Of a stretch of DNA of 64,000 nt, positions 60,605-64,000 are shown piece by piece; positions within the stretch are counted from its first letter, which is position 1, and every line of letters begins with the position of its first letter. The DNA is from Kineothrix alysoides (GTDB lineage: Bacteria; Bacillota; Clostridia; Lachnospirales; Lachnospiraceae). The DNA is taken from positions 1,054,001-1,118,000 of the forward strand of contig NZ_JPNB01000001.1 in NCBI RefSeq assembly GCF_000732725.1, written 5' to 3'. Under the pieces are notes generated by a model. It worked only from the letters and a program-made list of their open reading frames with translations. It was not told the origin of the DNA and ran no database searches. Position numbers and translations under genes: made by a program.

Positions 60605-63106
60605 ATGAACAATAAACTGTATAAGTTAATGAATTGGCCGAAAATAGAAGCTATAATTTATTCGGAGTCCGATAATCCCCATGAGATTTTGGGAGCGCAT
60701 GCGGCAGGGAACCATACGCTGGTTCAGGCATTTTTTCCCGGAGCAAAGAGCGTTCTTATTCAGGACAAAAAGGATAAAAAGAGCTATGAAATGGAACTGG
60801 CCGATGGAGAAGGTTTTTTTGCAGCGCTGATACCGGGCAAGATACCCATGCAGTACGAATATATTGTAGAGGACGAAGAGGGAAAGTTAAAAAAAGTGAA
60901 GGATGCTTATAACTTCGCACCTCAGATAGAAAAAAAGGATATGGATAAGTTTGCAGCGGGTATTCATTATACCGTTTATGAAAAGCTGGGAGCGCATCCG
61001 AAGAGACTGGATGGAGTAAACGGTGTTTATTTTGCCGTATGGGCGCCGGGCGCGGTGCGGGTGAGCGCAGTGGGAGATTTCAACGATTGGGACGGTAGAG
61101 TCCATCAGATGCGCAGACTTGGAGATTCCGGCATTTTTGAGATTTTTGTTCCTGATGCGAAGGAAGGGCAGAATTACAAATATGAATTGAAGATAAAGGG
61201 TGGATTGACTTATTTAAAGGCAGATCCTTATGCCTTTGGGCAGCAGCTTCGCCCTGATACGGCATCCGTGATCCGGGGAGGAATGAGCTCTGAAAAGGGA
61301 CGGTTCAAATGGGAGGATGCCCAGTGGCTTGCACAGAGGAAGGAAAGACAGGGACAGGATAAGCCCATTAGTATTTATGAGCTTTATCTCGGATCCTTTC
61401 GGGCAGGAGAGGACGGCAGCTACCTAAATTATAAGGAACTGGCACCTCTTATCATCGAGTATGTGACGCAGATGGGATATACCCATATCGAGCTTATGCC
61501 GGTAATGGAACATCCCTTTGACGGCTCGTGGGGATATCAGGTAATCGGCTATTATGCGCCTACCTCCAGATACGGAACAAATGAGGACTTTATGTATTTT
61601 ATGAATGAAATGCATAAGGCGGGCATCGGCGTAATCCTGGACTGGGTTCCGGCGCATTTTCCAAGGGATGTTCAAGGGCTTTCCAATTTCGACGGCACTT
61701 GCCTCTACGAGCATCAGGACCCAAGAAGAGGCTATCATCCCCATTGGGGAACGCTCATCTATAATTATGGCAGGCCGCAGGTATCCAATTATTTGATTGC
61801 CAATGCACTGTTTTGGATAGAAAGATATCATGCAGACGGCATCCGCATGGATGCGGTGGCTTCCATGCTGTATCTGGATTACGGAAAAAGTGACGGACAG
61901 TGGCTCCCCAATATATACGGAGGCCATGAAAATCTGGAAGCGATAGAATTTTTAAAACATTTGAATTCCATCGTGAAGAAAAGGGACGATGGAGTTTTGA
62001 TGATTGCGGAAGAATCCACCGCGTGGCCTAATGTTACGGGAGAAGTGGAGGATAATGGACTTGGTTTCGACATAAAATGGAATATGGGATGGATGAACGA
62101 CTATCTTGGTTATATCACTTACGATCCGTATTTCAGAGTTCACCATCATAATGAGCTCACTTTCAGCATGGTCTATGCGTATAGTGAAAAATTTATGCTT
62201 GTATTTTCCCACGATGAGGTCGTACACGGAAAGGCGACGATGATAGGAAAAATGCCCGGAGAACTTAAGGAAAAGTTCGCAAATCTGAGGCTGACCTATG
62301 CCTATATGATGGTTCATCCGGGGAAAAAGCTGCTGTTCATGGGGCAGGATATTGCTGAATTCGACGAATGGAACGAGAAGCGTGAAGTGGAATGGGGGCT
62401 GCTGCAGTACGACAGCCATAAAGGAATTCAAAATTTGGTAAAAACCTTAAATGACCTGTATAAAAATTATCCTGCATTCTATAAGTGCGATGCTTCCTGG
62501 GACGGATTCGAATGGATCAATTGTATTTCTTCTAACGACTGTATGCTCGTTTTCATGCGTAAGTCGGATGTGCCGGAGGACACTTTGGTAGTGATGGCTA
62601 ATTTCGCCAATGTGCAAAGGGAGTATACCATTGGTGTTTCCCTTGAAGGAAAGTATAAAGAAATACTGAATACGGATGATGCGGCTTTCGGCGGAGAGGG
62701 CGTGGTCAACGGGGAATTAATCTGCTCGGAACAGGAGGAATTCGACGGCAGGCCTTATTCTATTCAGGTAATAAGCGCGCCGTTGTCCGTAAGCGTATTC
62801 AGTTATACTCCTTACACCCTGGAGGAGGAGAAGGAAGCTGCGAGGAGAAAAGAGGAGAGAATCCGCAAAGAAAAAGAGGAAGCCCTTGAAAGAGAGCGTC
62901 AGGAGAAGATAGCTGCTCTGGAAAAAGAACGTCAGGAGAAGCAGGCGGAGGCTGAAAAAGCTTTAGAGGAAGCAAAAGAAGCCAAGGAGCGTGCTGAGCG
63001 GATGCTGAAAGCGGCGGAAGAAGTGCGTCTGGAAGAGGAAAGAGTACGCAGCGGAAACAAAGGGCGTATTGTTTTGACAGAGAAGAAACCGGGAAAGAAA
63101 AAGTAG
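60605..63106 (+). CDS. glgB: 1,4-alpha-glucan branching enzyme with charged coiled-coil tail
   Basis: 833 residues from ATG 60605. CBM48 domain (about 15-240), then the GH13 barrel with nucleophile Asp in DGIRMDAVASMLYLDYGK, acid/base Glu in IAEESTAWP and VFSHDEVVHGK; the all-beta C-terminal domain ends about residue 730. It then carries about 100 extra residues almost entirely of Glu, Lys, Arg and Ala (ERERQEKIAALEKERQEK repeats), a long coiled coil that GlgB does not normally have, ending in a basic KKPGKKK. No other glycogen gene is adjacent. ATG 60596 is an alternative start but has no spacing to the GCGAGG site. Confidence 0.93.
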   Translation: MNNKLYKLMNWPKIEAIIYSESDNPHEILGAHAAGNHTLVQAFFPGAKSVLIQDKKDKKSYEMELADGEGFFAALIPGKIPMQYEYIVEDEEGKLKKVKDAYNFAPQIEKKDMDKFAAGIHYTVYEKLGAHPKRLDGVNGVYFAVWAPGAVRVSAVGDFNDWDGRVHQMRRLGDSGIFEIFVPDAKEGQNYKYELKIKGGLTYLKADPYAFGQQLRPDTASVIRGGMSSEKGRFKWEDAQWLAQRKERQGQDKPISIYELYLGSFRAGEDGSYLNYKELAPLIIEYVTQMGYTHIELMPVMEHPFDGSWGYQVIGYYAPTSRYGTNEDFMYFMNEMHKAGIGVILDWVPAHFPRDVQGLSNFDGTCLYEHQDPRRGYHPHWGTLIYNYGRPQVSNYLIANALFWIERYHADGIRMDAVASMLYLDYGKSDGQWLPNIYGGHENLEAIEFLKHLNSIVKKRDDGVLMIAEESTAWPNVTGEVEDNGLGFDIKWNMGWMNDYLGYITYDPYFRVHHHNELTFSMVYAYSEKFMLVFSHDEVVHGKATMIGKMPGELKEKFANLRLTYAYMMVHPGKKLLFMGQDIAEFDEWNEKREVEWGLLQYDSHKGIQNLVKTLNDLYKNYPAFYKCDASWDGFEWINCISSNDCMLVFMRKSDVPEDTLVVMANFANVQREYTIGVSLEGKYKEILNTDDAAFGGEGVVNGELICSEQEEFDGRPYSIQVISAPLSVSVFSYTPYTLEEEKEAARRKEERIRKEKEEALERERQEKIAALEKERQEKQAEAEKALEEAKEAKERAERMLKAAEEVRLEEERVRSGNKGRIVLTEKKPGKKK

Positions 63107-63119
63107 GTAGGAAATGTAT

Positions 63120-64000
63120 ATGTATATGGATTATTTGAAGGTTTTGACATCTTTTACGACAGAGGAGCCTATCGATATAGGTGTAATTGAGAAGTTCCTT
63201 CATGAGCTGCCGGATAAGGCATTACATTTAGGCACGAGGGTGCTGCTTTCTATCGTAGTTCTTGTTGTGGGAATACAGCTTATTAGGCTGATCCGCAAGC
63301 TCATAAAGAAGTCTCTGGGGAGGGGGAGCGTGGATATCGGTGTAGTGCAGTTCATCGATTCCTTCTTAAAGGTGTCTTTGTACGCGGTGCTGATTATAAC
63401 CATTGCATCGGGATTCGGGCTGGATGCGGCGAGTATACTGGCGCTGTTAGGTTCAGCCGGCGTGGCCATCGGTCTCGCCATTCAGGGAAGCCTGTCTAAC
63501 TTTGTGGGAGGAGTGCTCATTTTATTGCTGAAACCCTTTAAGGTGGGAGACTACATTAAGGAAGACTCCAAAGGAAATGAAGGTGTCGTAAAGGAAATAG
63601 AATTGTTCTATACGAAGCTTACGACTGCAGACAATAAGGTAATCGTGCTTCCAAATGGTACGCTTGCTAATTCCAGTCTGACGAATGTAACCGCATGCGA
63701 CAATCGTCGGATGGATATTGTGGTAAAGATATCCTACCATGCGGATATCAGGAAGGCGAAGGCGGTATTGCAGAAGATTTTGGACGAAGATACTGCGGTC
63801 TTAAAGGAAGAAGAGCATTTCGTCTATATCAGTGAGCTGGGAGATTTCAGTGTAAATGTGGGGATAAGGTGCTGGTTTTCCATGGAGGACTTCTGGCCTG
63901 GCAAGTGGAGGATAACGGAAAATATCAAATATGCGTTGGACGAAGCAGGAATAAGCATACCGTCTTCTCAGATGGATGTGTATGTGAAGGAGGAAATTGC
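63120..64000 (+). CDS. mscS: Small-conductance mechanosensitive channel MscS (partial at window end)
   Basis: About 293 residues visible, close to the family length, cut by the window end. N-terminal helix region, then the pore helix SAGVAIGLAIQGSLSNFVGG and KPFKVGDYIKED of the MscS family, followed by the beta domain and a C-terminal alpha/beta part ending PSSQMDVYVKEE. Opens under membrane tension to release solutes. Three in-frame ATG codons (63114, 63120, 63126) follow an AGGTAGG at 63105-63111; 63120 has the best spacing. Confidence 0.92.
   Translation, partial: MYMDYLKVLTSFTTEEPIDIGVIEKFLHELPDKALHLGTRVLLSIVVLVVGIQLIRLIRKLIKKSLGRGSVDIGVVQFIDSFLKVSLYAVLIITIASGFGLDAASILALLGSAGVAIGLAIQGSLSNFVGGVLILLLKPFKVGDYIKEDSKGNEGVVKEIELFYTKLTTADNKVIVLPNGTLANSSLTNVTACDNRRMDIVVKISYHADIRKAKAVLQKILDEDTAVLKEEEHFVYISELGDFSVNVGIRCWFSMEDFWPGKWRITENIKYALDEAGISIPSSQMDVYVKEEI

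Overview
The window is chromosomal DNA from a low-to-mid GC, spore-forming Clostridia bacterium, most likely of the Lachnospiraceae. The basis is the conserved order rlmH-pdp-yqfC-yqfD-phoH-ybeY, the sporulation families YqfC, YqfD, YtaF and a BofC-like protein, an NfnAB-type bifurcating oxidoreductase pair, strong AGGAGG ribosome binding sites and Gram-positive cell-wall proteins. No rRNA, tRNA, CRISPR array or intact insertion sequence was seen.

Layout. 1-5.0 kb: end of fhs, folD (one-carbon metabolism), a membrane zinc-ribbon/TPR protein and nfnAB. 5.0-6.6 kb, minus strand: oadB with a newly recognised 50-residue OadG-like gene, behind a leader that holds a terminator. 6.8-8.8 kb: accessory island with a collagen-like tail-fibre-type protein, a glycine-zipper membrane protein and a truncated pyocin-knob-like fragment. 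9.0-9.7 kb: rplY/ctc behind another terminator-containing leader. 10-20.2 kb: Dabb and MORN proteins, a zinc-ribbon membrane protein, rlmH, pdp, then yqfC, yqfD, phoH, a 7TM-HD-like gene that lost its HD residues, ybeY and a SpoVB-like flippase. 20.4-28.7 kb: BofC-like protein, ytaF, two FAD oxidoreductases, proB, DUF896, 5-formyl-THF cyclo-ligase, an XRE regulator and proA.

28.8-40.9 kb is the most accessory part: a MalT-like LuxR regulator, a DUF2442 protein, an IS110 remnant, a 2504-residue S-layer adhesin with nine Ig-like repeats, and directly behind its stop codon a c-di-GMP-I (GEMM) riboswitch plus intrinsic terminator. A MerR regulator with its own 19-bp-spacer promoter follows. 40.9-45.4 kb, minus strand: an XRE-cupin regulator heading potABCD.

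45.5-64 kb: a lactonase behind a large nested palindrome, a VanY-like carboxypeptidase, tgt, yajC, leuB-ilvD-ilvB (branched-chain amino acids), an L,D-transpeptidase, serC-serA (serine), a DUF1015 protein, glgB with an unusual charged coiled-coil tail, and a mscS channel cut by the window end.

At least two families of short palindromic repeats are dispersed between genes. Family A has five copies; two are 133 bp and differ at only six positions. Family B has two copies. One family A copy begins at the stop codon of tgt, and an inverted pair flanks yajC. The most notable single signal is the c-di-GMP riboswitch at the 3' end of the giant adhesin gene with no obvious downstream target.
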